From: CAIYRG01 sp965247505
Lineage (GTDB): Bacteria; Pseudomonadota; Alphaproteobacteria; Micropepsales; Micropepsaceae
Reading direction: 5' to 3'
DNA length: 64,000 nt
Assembly (NCBI GenBank): GCA_965247505.1
Contig: OZ252020.1
Coordinates: 2,666,001 to 2,730,000 of the forward strand
The notes beneath the pieces are model-generated. The model saw only the letters and a list, made by a program, of their open reading frames with translations. It was not told the DNA's origin and made no database searches. Both the position numbers and the translations under genes were made by a program. Below, piece after piece: positions 19,729 through 29,018 of the stretch; positions within the stretch are counted from its first letter, which is position 1, and each line of letters begins with the position of its first letter.

Positions 19729-20142
19729 TCAGCGCCCATAGATCGTGATGGTGGCGCGCCCTTGGCCGGTCCGAAGACTCCGGTATCTAAAAGTAACATT
19801 TCGGATGATGCGGGCGTTCCCAGGAAGATTAATCGCCCGCGAGCGCTCGTCGTCCGAGAAGACCAATTCGGTTACTGGCGAAAAGTCCTGACCGTTACCG
19901 AACACAACCCGAATATTGCTGAGCACAACAGCGCCGCCATCGGCTTCGAACATGATTTCGCGAAAACGCCCTTCATTGGCGCCGACATTAATCTGGTCGC
20001 GATCGCCGCCGAAATCCACAATACGGGTGCCCAGCCGCTGCCAACCTTGCGCGGCGTTGGCCGGCTGCCACAAAGCGCCAGTCCCCAAAGCGACAACTAA
20101 TCCCAAAACCAAAACAGCCAAGTGACGCATGGCACCCTTCAT
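19729..20142 (-). CDS. secreted beta-rich protein, DUF2541-like
   Basis: 137 residues with a clear signal peptide (to ANAAQ). The mature part reads WQRLGTRIVDFGGDRDQINVG...FREIMFEADGGAVVLSNIRVVFGNG, the pattern of DUF2541-type periplasmic proteins. No enzyme motif. The C-terminus TGQGRATITIYGR is typical of a beta-sandwich. Function unknown. Single gene, divergent from the small membrane protein at 20370. Confidence 0.65.
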   Translation of the reverse strand: MKGAMRHLAVLVLGLVVALGTGALWQPANAAQGWQRLGTRIVDFGGDRDQINVGANEGRFREIMFEADGGAVVLSNIRVVFGNGQDFSPVTELVFSDDERSRAINLPGNARIIRNVTFRYRSLRTGQGRATITIYGR

Positions 20143-20369
20143 TTCTCAAAGCAAAACTCTGATCCTCGTTTGGCATTATACTTCGATGCCGGTTATTTTT
20201 AAAACCGGGGGCGCGTTAATTGCCGGACATAATATACCCCTCCATATCATAAACCATTGAACGGACTTCGTCTTTCGAGACCGTATACGCACATTGGATA
20301 TCATTCGTTTTGTGCTAGATTTTTCGGCACCCGTGGTGGCGCAGAAGTAAAATGAGAGGGACCCCGCTT

Positions 20370-20555
20370 ATGGCCGACACAGAAGATGGAACGACGAAGG
20401 CATGTGGGCCCTCCAGTCCGTGGATATTACCGGCGTTGATGTTTGCTGTCCTTGGTATAGCGCTGATCGCCGAGCCGAGCACGCGGTTAGGGGTTTTGGT
20501 TGCCGCGCTGATTCCACTGGCGATGGTCGCTCGTATTCTTATGAAAAAGAGCTGA
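20370..20555 (+). CDS. small membrane protein, two helices
   Basis: 61 residues from the second ATG (20370), preferred because GAGAGGGA lies 9 bp upstream and overlaps the first ATG at 20352. Two hydrophobic segments (WILPALMFAVLGIALIA and RLGVLVAALIPLAMVARIL) end in MKKS. No family recognised. Confidence 0.5.
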   Translation: MADTEDGTTKACGPSSPWILPALMFAVLGIALIAEPSTRLGVLVAALIPLAMVARILMKKS

Positions 20556-20730
20556 GCGGGTCATTGCGATCCGCAATTGATACTTTTGGGCGCTGCGTTT
20601 CTCTTGCATTCTGCGCTCATGGGCGGAGCATGGGGGAATGGATGCGATCTATTTGTGAGCGAAGAGAGCGGGCTTGAGCGAAGCCCCGAACGCGATCGGC
20701 GCCAAGGCTCCCCGGAAAAAGGACTGAGCT

Positions 20731-21735
20731 GTGTTTAAGAGCATATTTGCAATTGTTTTAGCGATCGCATCAGGCCTTGTCGCGTTTGCAACGCCTTTGG
20801 CAGCGGCGGACAGTGATATGTTCCGCGGCAAGACCATCAACTATATCGTCTCGACCGGTGCGGGTGGAATTTATGATGCCCAGAGTCGGCTCCTCACGCG
20901 TTTCCTAGCTGAACAATTGCCGGGCTCGCGTATCTTGGTGAGGAATGTTCCGGGCGCGGGCCATATTATTGGCGCAAACACAATTAACGCATCGCGGCCC
21001 GACGGTCTCACAATCGGTACATTCAATACCGGGCTCATCTACGCCCAATTGCTTGAGCGGCCCGGCATTCGCTTTGATCTTTCCGAGATGAGCTACATCG
21101 CTAAGGCGACAAGCGATACGCGTGCATTGATGATCTCCACTAATTCGGGTTTGACCAGCATTGAGGATTTGTTGGAATCCGAGACGCCCCTCATGTTCGG
21201 AGCTTCGGGAGTCGGCTCGGCAGCCTATATCGAGACCCGCATCCTCCAAGATGCACTTAATCTTCCTTTGCAGATTGTTCCCGGCTTCGAAGGGACGGAA
21301 GCCGAACTCAGCATGCTCCGCGGCGAAGTAGTTGCCCAAGTGGGTACTGCAACCTCGCTCCAGCCCTTTGTCGACAATGGCAATGGCCGGTTTGTTTTGG
21401 TGCTTAGCGATAGCGATGCCTATGCCGGCGTGCCCAATGCCGATCGCTACGCGAAGGATGATCGTGCCAGGCAGCTGCTCTCGCTTGTCTCAACGCTCTC
21501 TCAAATCGGCCGCCTGACGGCTGGCCCGCCTGGCATTCCGCCGGACGTGCTGGCAGTGCTTCGTGAGGGCGTGATGGCGGCGTTGATGGACCCCGGCTAC
21601 ATTGCCGAGGCCGAGAGGCTAGGCATACCCATGGATCTGGCGCCGGGCGATCGGGTGGAGGCCATGGTCAAACAGGCGCTCGCGCAATCGCCCGAGATGA
21701 TCGGATCTTTGAAAAATGCCGCCGGCGAGCAATAG
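20731..21735 (+). CDS. Bug/TctC-family periplasmic solute-binding protein
   Basis: 334 residues, GTG start with AAGGA 8 bp upstream. Signal peptide to PLAAADS. The Bug signature is present: FRGKTINYIVSTGAGGIYDAQSRLLTRFLAEQLPG, NVPGAGHIIGANTI and a late TAGPPGIPPDVLAVLRE. Bug proteins bind carboxylates such as citrate or nicotinate and usually feed tripartite TctAB carriers; none is encoded nearby. The stop codon lies in the first unit of a 14-bp tandem repeat. Confidence 0.85.
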   Translation: MFKSIFAIVLAIASGLVAFATPLAAADSDMFRGKTINYIVSTGAGGIYDAQSRLLTRFLAEQLPGSRILVRNVPGAGHIIGANTINASRPDGLTIGTFNTGLIYAQLLERPGIRFDLSEMSYIAKATSDTRALMISTNSGLTSIEDLLESETPLMFGASGVGSAAYIETRILQDALNLPLQIVPGFEGTEAELSMLRGEVVAQVGTATSLQPFVDNGNGRFVLVLSDSDAYAGVPNADRYAKDDRARQLLSLVSTLSQIGRLTAGPPGIPPDVLAVLREGVMAALMDPGYIAEAERLGIPMDLAPGDRVEAMVKQALAQSPEMIGSLKNAAGEQ

Positions 21736-21808
21736 AGGGCGAACAATAGCCAGCGAACAAGAGACGGCGAACAATAGACGGCGAGCAATAGAGGGCGAAA
21801 AATCTAGC
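21725..21808 (+). repeat. 14-bp tandem repeat, about six units
   Basis: Units of the form GCGARCAATAGAGG start at 21725, 21739, 21753, 21767, 21781 and 21795; the last is degenerate. The first overlaps the TAG stop of the solute-binding protein gene. As 14 is not a multiple of three, the TAG of successive units falls in different frames. Confidence 0.85.
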
Positions 21809-21855
21809 GGTGCTAAGCGGGTTTCGCTCCAGCCCCGCGAATAGGCGAGAGAAAT

Positions 21856-22593
21856 ATGAGCACAGATGAGAATGAAGACGAATTGATCGTCTCGCTGCAC
21901 GCCGGATATGAGACAAACGGCGTATATACTGATGCTTTCCTAGCCCGCCCTGCCGATGGGCGCCCGCGTCCGGGCATGGTGCTGCTTTCGGGCATGCATG
22001 GTCTCAGCTGGCGCCAAAGGGAGATTACGAGATATTACGCGCGCGCCGGATTCGTTGCGCTATCGCCGGACTTTATGGGCGGGCAAAAGCCTGAGGGCCG
22101 AACCGAGGCCCTCAAAGCAAAGAATGCCTTGGATGTTGCGGTGAGTGTTGATCGCCTTACCGGCGGCGCCAATTTTTTGCGCAGTCTTCCTTGGGTCGGA
22201 GCGGAAGGCAAAGTTGGGATCATGGGGTTTTGTCTCGGTGGGGGATTGGCGCTGCTCGCCGCGGCGCGCTCAAAAGCCTTTCAGGCCGGCATTATCTATC
22301 ACCAGAGCCTTTTTCCCGATCATCGCGAATTGGCGGAAATTGAGTGCAAGCTGCAATGCCATTACGGCACAAACGATCATTCCACGCCAAAAAACGAAGT
22401 CGACGCCTTCACCAACGCGCTCGACAAATATCAAAAGCCATATGAGATCTATTGGTATGAGGATATGGAGCACAGCTTCGCGCAAATCGCGCCGGACGAG
22501 GAGCTGCCGCCTGCGCGCCGCGCCGCGGCCGATCTTTCCTATCAGCGTAGTTTCGCGTTTTTGCAGCAAGAGCTCGGAACTACCGCTGACTAA
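21856..22593 (+). CDS. dienelactone hydrolase family protein
   Basis: 245 residues. The catalytic triad is readable: cysteine in GFCLGGG, aspartate in YGTNDHST and histidine in MEHSFAQ. Dienelactone hydrolases open dienelactones in chloroaromatic breakdown, but most members have other ester substrates. No signal peptide, so cytoplasmic. The start is supported by GAGAG before ATG. It follows the Bug protein and precedes a small secreted protein by 13 bp, probably one transcript. Confidence 0.85.
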   Translation: MSTDENEDELIVSLHAGYETNGVYTDAFLARPADGRPRPGMVLLSGMHGLSWRQREITRYYARAGFVALSPDFMGGQKPEGRTEALKAKNALDVAVSVDRLTGGANFLRSLPWVGAEGKVGIMGFCLGGGLALLAAARSKAFQAGIIYHQSLFPDHRELAEIECKLQCHYGTNDHSTPKNEVDAFTNALDKYQKPYEIYWYEDMEHSFAQIAPDEELPPARRAAADLSYQRSFAFLQQELGTTAD

Positions 22594-22606
22594 GGGACCT
22601 GTGCCG

Positions 22607-22993
22607 GTGTCACGCTTCGTCAATACGCTCGTCCTGATCTTTGCCCTATGCTCCGCGTCCGTGGCCGCGTTTATTCCGGCCGCCCATGCTACTGAGGCCG
22701 GGCCGATCGGCGCGTGGCGCACGACAAATGGGTGTTTCCTCTCCGCCTTTCTTTTGAGCGCAGGTGGCGGTGCTCAGGCTGCCTATCTTTCCGGCGAGCG
22801 GGACGATTACGCTGCTTGGGACTGGGACGGCGTGACACTAGAAATAATTTCGGAAGACTTCCCTTTGGACAGTTTTTCCGGCCGGGTGACAGGCGATCAG
22901 ATGGAAGCCGATTACGTCTGGCACGATTTCGACACGGACGAGTTCAATTCGCAAAGCTGTATTTTTGAAAAATTCGCGCAACCGGAATCCTAG
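22607..22993 (+). CDS. small secreted protein of unknown function
   Basis: 128 residues from GTG 22607 (AAGGGA 9 bp upstream; a GTG at 22601 is too close to it). Signal peptide ends near AHATEAG. The mature part is acidic and aromatic (YAAWDWDGVTLEI, ADYVWHDFDTDEF) with two cysteines. No family recognised. Placed 13 bp after the dienelactone hydrolase gene. Confidence 0.6.
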   Translation: MSRFVNTLVLIFALCSASVAAFIPAAHATEAGPIGAWRTTNGCFLSAFLLSAGGGAQAAYLSGERDDYAAWDWDGVTLEIISEDFPLDSFSGRVTGDQMEADYVWHDFDTDEFNSQSCIFEKFAQPES

Positions 22994-23017
22994 TGTTCCC
23001 GAATTCCGCAGCTGCGG

Positions 23018-24025
23018 TTACGCGTAGCTGAGGCCCATCATCTCCAGCGCTGCACGGCCCATGAAGCCATAAGGGCTGCCGAGCGTTTCCTGCGTTTCAT
23101 AATGATTATATGCGGTGCCCGCGACAATTCTGACGGGCTTGCCGGCCGCTCGTAGCGCTTTGAAAAAATCGCGCGACTGGCGCTGAAAATCGGGCGTCTC
23201 CAACATCCCATAGGTGAGGACCAAGGGCGTGTGAATCTTGTCGATATGGCGCTGCGGGCTTAAGTCTTCTTCCATCTCGTCGGTGAAGCTGAGGTAATCC
23301 GAGCGGCTGGAAAGGCGCACAGGCTTCAGATCATACATGCCGCTCCCAAGGAGCGCGCCCTTGAGGATATCTTGCGGCAAAGCTTGGCTTTCCCAATCCG
23401 TCGTAGCCACGCAACCGCCCATATGGCCCCCCGCCGAATGGCCGATGAGATAGACGCGGTTCGGATCGGCGCCAAAACTTTCCGCATTGCGATAGACCCA
23501 GGCGGTCGCGCGGCGCGCCTGCTCGACAAGCGGGTATAGGCTGCCGCCCGTCTGCAGCACGGATGAGAAATCGACCGGCGCAAAATGGGCCCCGGCATTG
23601 ATGAAACACTCGGCCATAAAGGCAACTTGCGCGGCGCGGCCCCCGCGCCAGCCGCCGCCATGGAGAAAAAGAGTGACCGGCGCGTTTGGCTGTGTGGTGC
23701 GATAAATCTCAACCTTCTCGATCTCAGCTGGACCGTAGGAAAATATTTCCGGCGGATTGATATGTTGGAGCGCGATCTCGTTATTGGCGGTACGGCGTAC
23801 ATTGGTTTGGGCGTGATTGGTAACGAAACCGTCATTATCATAGGAGGTATCGAGGTCTTGCTGGTCCATGTCGAGCCAGACGAGCGGTCCTTTAATGCGC
23901 TGCGGCGTTGAGGAACTCTGTGCGGACGCTAGGGAAGAGAACGCCAATGTTCCCGCCGCTGTTCCGGCCGCCGCATTTGCCATTAAGCGCCGCCGCGTGA
24001 TCGTGTGCGGGTCGTCTTTGTGCAT
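23018..24025 (-). CDS. Tat-exported alpha/beta-hydrolase (esterase/kynurenine-formamidase-like)
   Basis: 335 residues from ATG 24025, chosen because GGGAGAAG precedes it and the protein then opens with a twin-arginine signal (TRRRLMANAAAG). LFLHGGGWRGG is the oxyanion-hole motif, LIGHSAGGHMGG carries the nucleophile serine, and NHYET holds the likely catalytic histidine. The HGGGW plus GHSAGG pair is typical of BD-FAE/lipase and formamidase-like enzymes. Substrate unknown. Single gene. Confidence 0.82.
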   Translation of the reverse strand: MHKDDPHTITRRRLMANAAAGTAAGTLAFSSLASAQSSSTPQRIKGPLVWLDMDQQDLDTSYDNDGFVTNHAQTNVRRTANNEIALQHINPPEIFSYGPAEIEKVEIYRTTQPNAPVTLFLHGGGWRGGRAAQVAFMAECFINAGAHFAPVDFSSVLQTGGSLYPLVEQARRATAWVYRNAESFGADPNRVYLIGHSAGGHMGGCVATTDWESQALPQDILKGALLGSGMYDLKPVRLSSRSDYLSFTDEMEEDLSPQRHIDKIHTPLVLTYGMLETPDFQRQSRDFFKALRAAGKPVRIVAGTAYNHYETQETLGSPYGFMGRAALEMMGLSYA

Positions 24026-24234
24026 GTTTCTTCTCCCTCGCCCTTGCTTCGCGATAAGCAATGATGGGCCGTCACCTCACGACTAATCAAGTACCGAAGC
24101 CGCTGCAATTTACGCTTGTGGGCAATGCAATGCCAGCGGGGCGATATTTGGCCGAACGTCTGAATTCGATCCGAAACCAACCTAAAGCGGCTCTCGATTG
24201 TCGAATTCACAACCATGTACGATTGTTGTCGTTG

Positions 24235-24258
24235 ACTCTACGATAAACATCGTAGAGT
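24235..24258. promoter_or_regulatory. perfect palindromic operator upstream of the BlaI-type repressor
   Basis: ACTCTACGAT - AAAC - ATCGTAGAGT, a perfect 10-bp inverted repeat 8 bp before the repressor ATG. Its CTACGAT...ATCGTAG core resembles BlaI/MecI operators (TACA/TGTA dyads), so autoregulation is likely. Confidence 0.75.
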
Positions 24259-24266
24259 GTTTTTAT

Positions 24267-24653
24267 ATGCCGCGGAAACCATCAATAAAGCCGACGCCGG
24301 CCGAAGTCGAAATCCTCACCCTATTATGGGAACGTGGACCATCGACGGTCCGCGAGGTTCACGGGCGCCTCGAACAGGAAAAACCCATCGGCTACACCGG
24401 GGTCCTAAAACTTTTGCAAAATATGTTTGCCAAGGGATTGGTGAGCCGCCGTGAAGAGCAGCGTGCGCATATCTATGATGCGCGCGAATCCGAAAGGACA
24501 AAGCGCCAACTGCTTAGCGATTTGACGCAACAATTATTCGGCGGATCGGCGAGCCAGTTAATGCTGCATCTGCTTCAAGACAAGATTACGTCGCCTGAAG
24601 AAATTGCAGAAATTCAAAAGATGCTGGCGGCTCACCGTAGGAAATCAAAATGA
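24267..24653 (+). CDS. BlaI/MecI/CopY-family transcriptional repressor
   Basis: 128 residues from ATG 24267; the longer reading frame would run through the operator. The winged-helix domain TPAEVEILTLLWERGPSTVREVHGRL...GYTGVLKLLQNMFAKGLV is the family hallmark, with a helical dimerisation and cleavage region after about residue 75. Repressors of this kind are inactivated by proteolysis started by the BlaR1/MecR1 sensor, here the next gene. Stop and start overlap by ATGA (24650-24653). Confidence 0.88.
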   Translation: MPRKPSIKPTPAEVEILTLLWERGPSTVREVHGRLEQEKPIGYTGVLKLLQNMFAKGLVSRREEQRAHIYDARESERTKRQLLSDLTQQLFGGSASQLMLHLLQDKITSPEEIAEIQKMLAAHRRKSK

Positions 24654-25930
24654 GTGGAGAGCTTTTGATGCTGCCCTACACAACCCTTCAAGATATTGGC
24701 TGGACGCTTATCCATTTCCTCTGGCAGGGGCTGCTTCTGGCGGCACTGCTAAACTTGGTCCTGCCGATGTGCCGCGGGCCTGTGGCACGCCACAATTGCG
24801 CGCTCGTAACATCCGTGATGATGGCATTGACGCCTATCATTACTTTTCTTTTTATTCATGCCCGCGGAAGCGACGCGCTATGGCCTGTAGCCCTCAATGC
24901 AGATGCTCCCGAAATATCCGCCGCGGTCACAGCGTACTTGCCCGGCGTGGAGATTTTGGTTTTTCTCTGGCTATTAGGGATCGTCATTCTCAGTATGCGG
25001 GCGCTCGGCGCGGTGTGCATGGCCGAAAACTTAAGGCGCCGCGACGTCTCTGCGCTTCCGCCCGATTTGCTCCGCCGCTGCCGCGCGCTTCAGGCACGAT
25101 TGGCGCTCAGCTTCCCGGTGCAGTTCCTAGCATCAATGCGCGTGACGGCGCCTGTCGTTGTGGGATGGCTTCGGCCCGTTGTACTCATTCCGCTTTCGGC
25201 CATCACGGGTCTTCCCGCCCAACAATTAGACGCAATCATCCTGCACGAACTGGATCATATTCGCCGCTTCGATGCTTTCACGAATATATTGTTGCTCGCG
25301 ATCGAGACTATTCTCTTCTACCACCCGGCGGTCTGGTGGGTGAGCCGGCGCGTTAGCATCGAGCGGGAATATTGCTGCGATGATTTTGCCGTTTCCATGT
25401 GCGGCGACGTGACAGCATATGCAGAGGCCTTAACCTCACTGGAAAGCTGGAGGGCGGCACCGGTTCTGGCCCTTGGGGCCGGCGGCGGTGGGTTGAAAAA
25501 ACGTGTCGTGCGTTTGCTCGGAGCACCTTATGCATCCCGTGGTTCGTCTTTGGCTGTCGCCGCGAATGTCTCGCTACTCGCGGTGCTGGGCCTCGCGGGA
25601 TGTGTTGCGGCATTGTCGGCACAGGACCCTAACGATTCCCCGCCGATTTTTATTTCCGATTACGTGCCGACTGCGGAAGATTACGATCCAATAGCGGTGC
25701 GCGAGCGCGTAACGGGCGAGGTTATTTTGTCCGTTTTGGTCGGCCTGGACGGAAGCTGCAAAGAGGCCCGCATTGTTGAATCGGACAGCCCACTGCTCGA
25801 CCAGTCCGCAATTCGCCTTTGTCAGGGGAGGCTGAAATGGGAGCCTGCGCAGCGAAACGGCAGGCCCGTCGAAGCCTGGACCATGCGAAGGGTGAGATTC
25901 GAACTTAGTTCGGAGCCACCGGCCGAGTAG
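24650..25930 (+). CDS. BlaR1/MecR1-like M56 peptidase sensor with C-terminal TonB domain
   Basis: 426 residues. Transmembrane helices at the N-terminus (WTLIHFLWQGLLLAALL) and around residues 40-60 and 100-120, then the zinc site HELDH near residue 200 (LDAIILHELDHIRRFDAF) and VWWVSRRVSIEREYCCDDFAV, the M56 signature. Another helix follows near residue 300. The last 90 residues (ERVTGEVILSVLVGLDGSC...LKWEPAQRNGRPVEAW) form a TonB C-terminal fold instead of the penicillin-binding sensor of classic BlaR1. The input signal is therefore probably not a beta-lactam. Confidence 0.87.
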   Translation: MSGELLMLPYTTLQDIGWTLIHFLWQGLLLAALLNLVLPMCRGPVARHNCALVTSVMMALTPIITFLFIHARGSDALWPVALNADAPEISAAVTAYLPGVEILVFLWLLGIVILSMRALGAVCMAENLRRRDVSALPPDLLRRCRALQARLALSFPVQFLASMRVTAPVVVGWLRPVVLIPLSAITGLPAQQLDAIILHELDHIRRFDAFTNILLLAIETILFYHPAVWWVSRRVSIEREYCCDDFAVSMCGDVTAYAEALTSLESWRAAPVLALGAGGGGLKKRVVRLLGAPYASRGSSLAVAANVSLLAVLGLAGCVAALSAQDPNDSPPIFISDYVPTAEDYDPIAVRERVTGEVILSVLVGLDGSCKEARIVESDSPLLDQSAIRLCQGRLKWEPAQRNGRPVEAWTMRRVRFELSSEPPAE

Positions 25931-26138
25931 GGACATGTTCGCGCTAAATGCTGTGAACGGCTTTTATTCAAATACTTAGTCGCCGCGAACGCGAAAAGCG
26001 GGCGCCATTATGGCGGCCCGATGGGCCCTTTTTGCGCTAGCAGATATTTGCCCCAGCGATAGGCATGCCCGCTTTCATGGGCAAAGCAGACGAGCTAGGC
26101 TGAAGCTCTCGGGAAGATGTTTTTGGGGGAACGACGCC

Positions 26139-26729
26139 ATGCGTATCGCCAGTTGCATATTAGCCGCAATCATAACGCTCACCCCCATGCCGGCGCTCGC
26201 GCAGGACTGGATGAATTATTTCGATACTGAGCAGCGCTTTAGCGTCAATCTGCCGGGCGAGCCGACGATCGAAGACACGACGATCGTTTCGCTAAGAAGC
26301 GGCACCTATCCGGCAAAGATCTACCGGGCCGATGACGGTGCAAGCAGCTATTCGGTGAAAGTGGTCGATTATACCGAGGCGGGCACGGCGGGTGAGGTGC
26401 GCGGGTCGATCGCTTGGGAGGCCTGGCATTATCGCATGGCCGCGGAGGAGTCGGGAGGCAAAGTCACCTATGATGGCTACGTAACGGTCGACGGGATACA
26501 GGGCCACCAGCTTCAGATAATCAATGCCAATCAAAGCCGTACTTACATAGGGATTAATTTGCTGGCGGGCCGGCTGTATGTTTTGGAGGCGAGAGTTCCC
26601 GAAGGCCTACCCCTGCCGATGCTGTTTCAGGTCTCCCTGCAGATGCTGGACGAGAATGGCGATCGCCTGCGTTATTCGAGCGATATTGATGGACAATGGA
26701 CGCCCGATGAGCGGGAAACGCTTCGCTAG
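26139..26729 (+). CDS. small secreted protein, paralogue of 31072-31629
   Basis: 196 residues from ATG 26139 (GGGGGA 8 bp upstream). Signal peptide ends PALAQDW. The mature part opens MNYFDTEQRFSVNLPGEPTIEDT, a pattern seen in uncharacterised periplasmic proteins of this clade and repeated in the protein at 31072 (EYIYEEDAFAVQFPVPP). No enzyme motif. Probably a beta-rich binding fold; function unknown. Confidence 0.65.
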   Translation: MRIASCILAAIITLTPMPALAQDWMNYFDTEQRFSVNLPGEPTIEDTTIVSLRSGTYPAKIYRADDGASSYSVKVVDYTEAGTAGEVRGSIAWEAWHYRMAAEESGGKVTYDGYVTVDGIQGHQLQIINANQSRTYIGINLLAGRLYVLEARVPEGLPLPMLFQVSLQMLDENGDRLRYSSDIDGQWTPDERETLR

Positions 26730-26872
26730 AGCGCCGCAGGCCACCACCGCGAAACGCAATCAATATTCGCCCTTGTGAATCTGTCACGCCGAGCCAAAAT
26801 TGGATTGGGCGGTCAAGCACGTTAAGCTCGGGCCTTCAAATCATGGCGGCGGATCGACGGGGGGCATAAGAG

Positions 26873-28951
26873 ATGGCTGAGAAGAAAACCGGCTTGGACA
26901 AAGATCCCAAGGGGGCAGGCGGCAAGAGGTTAAGCCGGCGCGATTTCGTCAAAACCGGCGCCGGCGCAGGTGTCGGGGCATCGGTGCTTTCGATGTCGGG
27001 CACGGCCCTGGCGCAAGTAAACCCTGCCGATGCCATCCAATGGGACTTTGAGGCCGACATCGTCGTCATTGGCGGCGGCTGCACGGGCCTATCCGCAGCC
27101 ATTCGTGCGACCGACCTTGGATCCTCGGTGATTGTGGTCGATCAGAATTTCGATGTCGGCGGCAAAATGCTCCATAGCGGTGCCTGGATTTCGCTCGGCG
27201 GCGGCGATCCGCTGCAATTGCGGGACATCGCGGGCGAGGGCGATGCGGAAGGCTTCGTCACCGCTCCGCCAATCCACTCGGAAGCCGAGCTGAGCGAGGA
27301 TCCGGATTTTTTGTTTAAAGACCACACCGATTGGTCGGTCATGGATGCCTCGGCCCAAGCCCCCTACCGCTACAATCAACGCGATCTTCACCGGGCCTTT
27401 GCCAATAATTGCTACGCCACCAGAGAATTCCTGATGGCAAACTACGTCCGCATGGGACGCATCAATGGCACACACAGCAATGGCGGCATGTCGCGTGCGC
27501 GGCGTGCGACGTGTTTTTTGATGGAAAGCGATCGAACCGACATCAAAGCCGGAACGGTTTCAAGTCAGGATGCCGGTGTTGCAGGCGTAAGCTCGAGTCA
27601 CTTCGCGCCGCGTCTTATGGAAGACGTCAGCGACATGGCAAGCCCCGGCGCGCGCCGAAACGGCGCAGCGCTCGCAAGGCCGCTGGAATTCAGCGCCCGC
27701 GAAAAAGGCGTGCAGTTCATTCTCAACCGCCACATGGACGAGATCATCCGCGAAGGACAATTTTCCGGCAGGGTCTTAGGAATCCGGGCGAGCTATTCGC
27801 CGCGCTTCGATCCCGATACCGGCGCGCGGTTGGAGAGCTATTGGCAGAACGGCAATATCGACGACCGCAGTGAGACGGTCTTCATCAGGGCGCGCAAGGC
27901 GGTCATCGTCGGTGCCGGAGGACATGGCGCTAATCCCGAATTCCGCTCCATGTTCTATCCGGGCTGGAAGGAACCTGCCTTCGTGTCGAGCGGCTGGGCC
28001 GTGTTGGGGCCGCGCGGCCAGGACGCCAGCGGCATCGTTGCCGGAATGCGAATCGGGGCGAATCTCGCGGGGATGCAGCAGAACCTCGGTTACGACAGCA
28101 CCTTCCATATCCCGGGAAATTTGGCCACGCGCGATCCTTACACCGACATGCTTCCGGGCCACCCGACATTTCCGTTTCGTGGATCGACGGGCATCAAACT
28201 CCGCGCCGCATCGTTCGAGCATTTGATCGCCGTAAATCAGGTGGGGAAAAGATTCTTCAACGAACTTCTTGTGAGCACCAGGCGCGCCGGTGCCTCCTTT
28301 CCGGCCGGACCGGAAAAGGGCCAACCGAAATCGGGTCTCGACCATGTGCAGATGGATTGGCGTAATGCCAGTGCAGAAAACATTAGGGCGACTTACTCCG
28401 AGCCCAACAGCATTCATGCCGCTTTGGCGATGAATGAGGGCTCGGAAGCGCCCGATTATCTCTCGGGACCGATCTGGACCATCTTCGATCGCGCCGCCGT
28501 CGAGCGCGATGGCTGGAACATCGATCCGCCCTTCACCTCAGCCACCAATGGGTATTTCTTCCAAGCCGATACGATCGAGGAGCTGGCCGAAAAAATTCAC
28601 CATGGCCATGAGTTCCAACGCATGCCGCTTATCTATTTGAGCGAAACCGTGGCCAAGTGGAATTCCTATGTCGATGAGGGCGCCGATCCCGAATTTGCAA
28701 GGGGGCCGGACGCGCCGATGCATAAGATCGACACGCCGCCCTTCTACGCTGCGACACTCAATCCGGTGTGGCACGATTCCTATGGCGGGCTTCGGATCAA
28801 TGGGCAGACCCAAGTGGTGGACATGCAGGGCGAGATTATCCCCGGCCTTTATGCCGGCGGCGAGTCTAGCGGCGGCGGTCAGCAACATGGCTTAGGCAGA
28901 GCCCTTGTCCATGGCTTTATCGCGGGCACGAACGCGGCCGATGAGGCCTGA
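26873..28951 (+). CDS. Tat-exported FAD-dependent oxidoreductase (FAD_binding_2 family)
   Basis: 692 residues. LSRRDFVKTGAGAGVG is a twin-arginine signal ending ALAQ. The dinucleotide fold follows (DIVVIGGGCTGLSAAIRATDLGSSVIVVDQ). The closing FAD motif TQVVDMQGEIIPGLYAGGESSGGGQQHGLGRALVHGFIAG is that of fumarate reductase and 3-ketosteroid dehydrogenase relatives. These enzymes reduce or dehydrogenate activated C-C bonds; the substrate cannot be told. Single gene with its own spacing on both sides. A GCGCGC stem-loop without a T-run lies downstream near 28980. Confidence 0.85.
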   Translation: MAEKKTGLDKDPKGAGGKRLSRRDFVKTGAGAGVGASVLSMSGTALAQVNPADAIQWDFEADIVVIGGGCTGLSAAIRATDLGSSVIVVDQNFDVGGKMLHSGAWISLGGGDPLQLRDIAGEGDAEGFVTAPPIHSEAELSEDPDFLFKDHTDWSVMDASAQAPYRYNQRDLHRAFANNCYATREFLMANYVRMGRINGTHSNGGMSRARRATCFLMESDRTDIKAGTVSSQDAGVAGVSSSHFAPRLMEDVSDMASPGARRNGAALARPLEFSAREKGVQFILNRHMDEIIREGQFSGRVLGIRASYSPRFDPDTGARLESYWQNGNIDDRSETVFIRARKAVIVGAGGHGANPEFRSMFYPGWKEPAFVSSGWAVLGPRGQDASGIVAGMRIGANLAGMQQNLGYDSTFHIPGNLATRDPYTDMLPGHPTFPFRGSTGIKLRAASFEHLIAVNQVGKRFFNELLVSTRRAGASFPAGPEKGQPKSGLDHVQMDWRNASAENIRATYSEPNSIHAALAMNEGSEAPDYLSGPIWTIFDRAAVERDGWNIDPPFTSATNGYFFQADTIEELAEKIHHGHEFQRMPLIYLSETVAKWNSYVDEGADPEFARGPDAPMHKIDTPPFYAATLNPVWHDSYGGLRINGQTQVVDMQGEIIPGLYAGGESSGGGQQHGLGRALVHGFIAGTNAADEA

Positions 28952-29018
28952 GCCGGCGGGTTAGCGCTCAGACCAGACGCGCGCGAAATGCGCGCCTGAC
29001 TTGAGAATTAGCGCTCAA

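Noticed and set aside
21725..21808. Possible small CRISPR array
   Set aside because: The 14-bp units are directly adjacent with no unique spacers.
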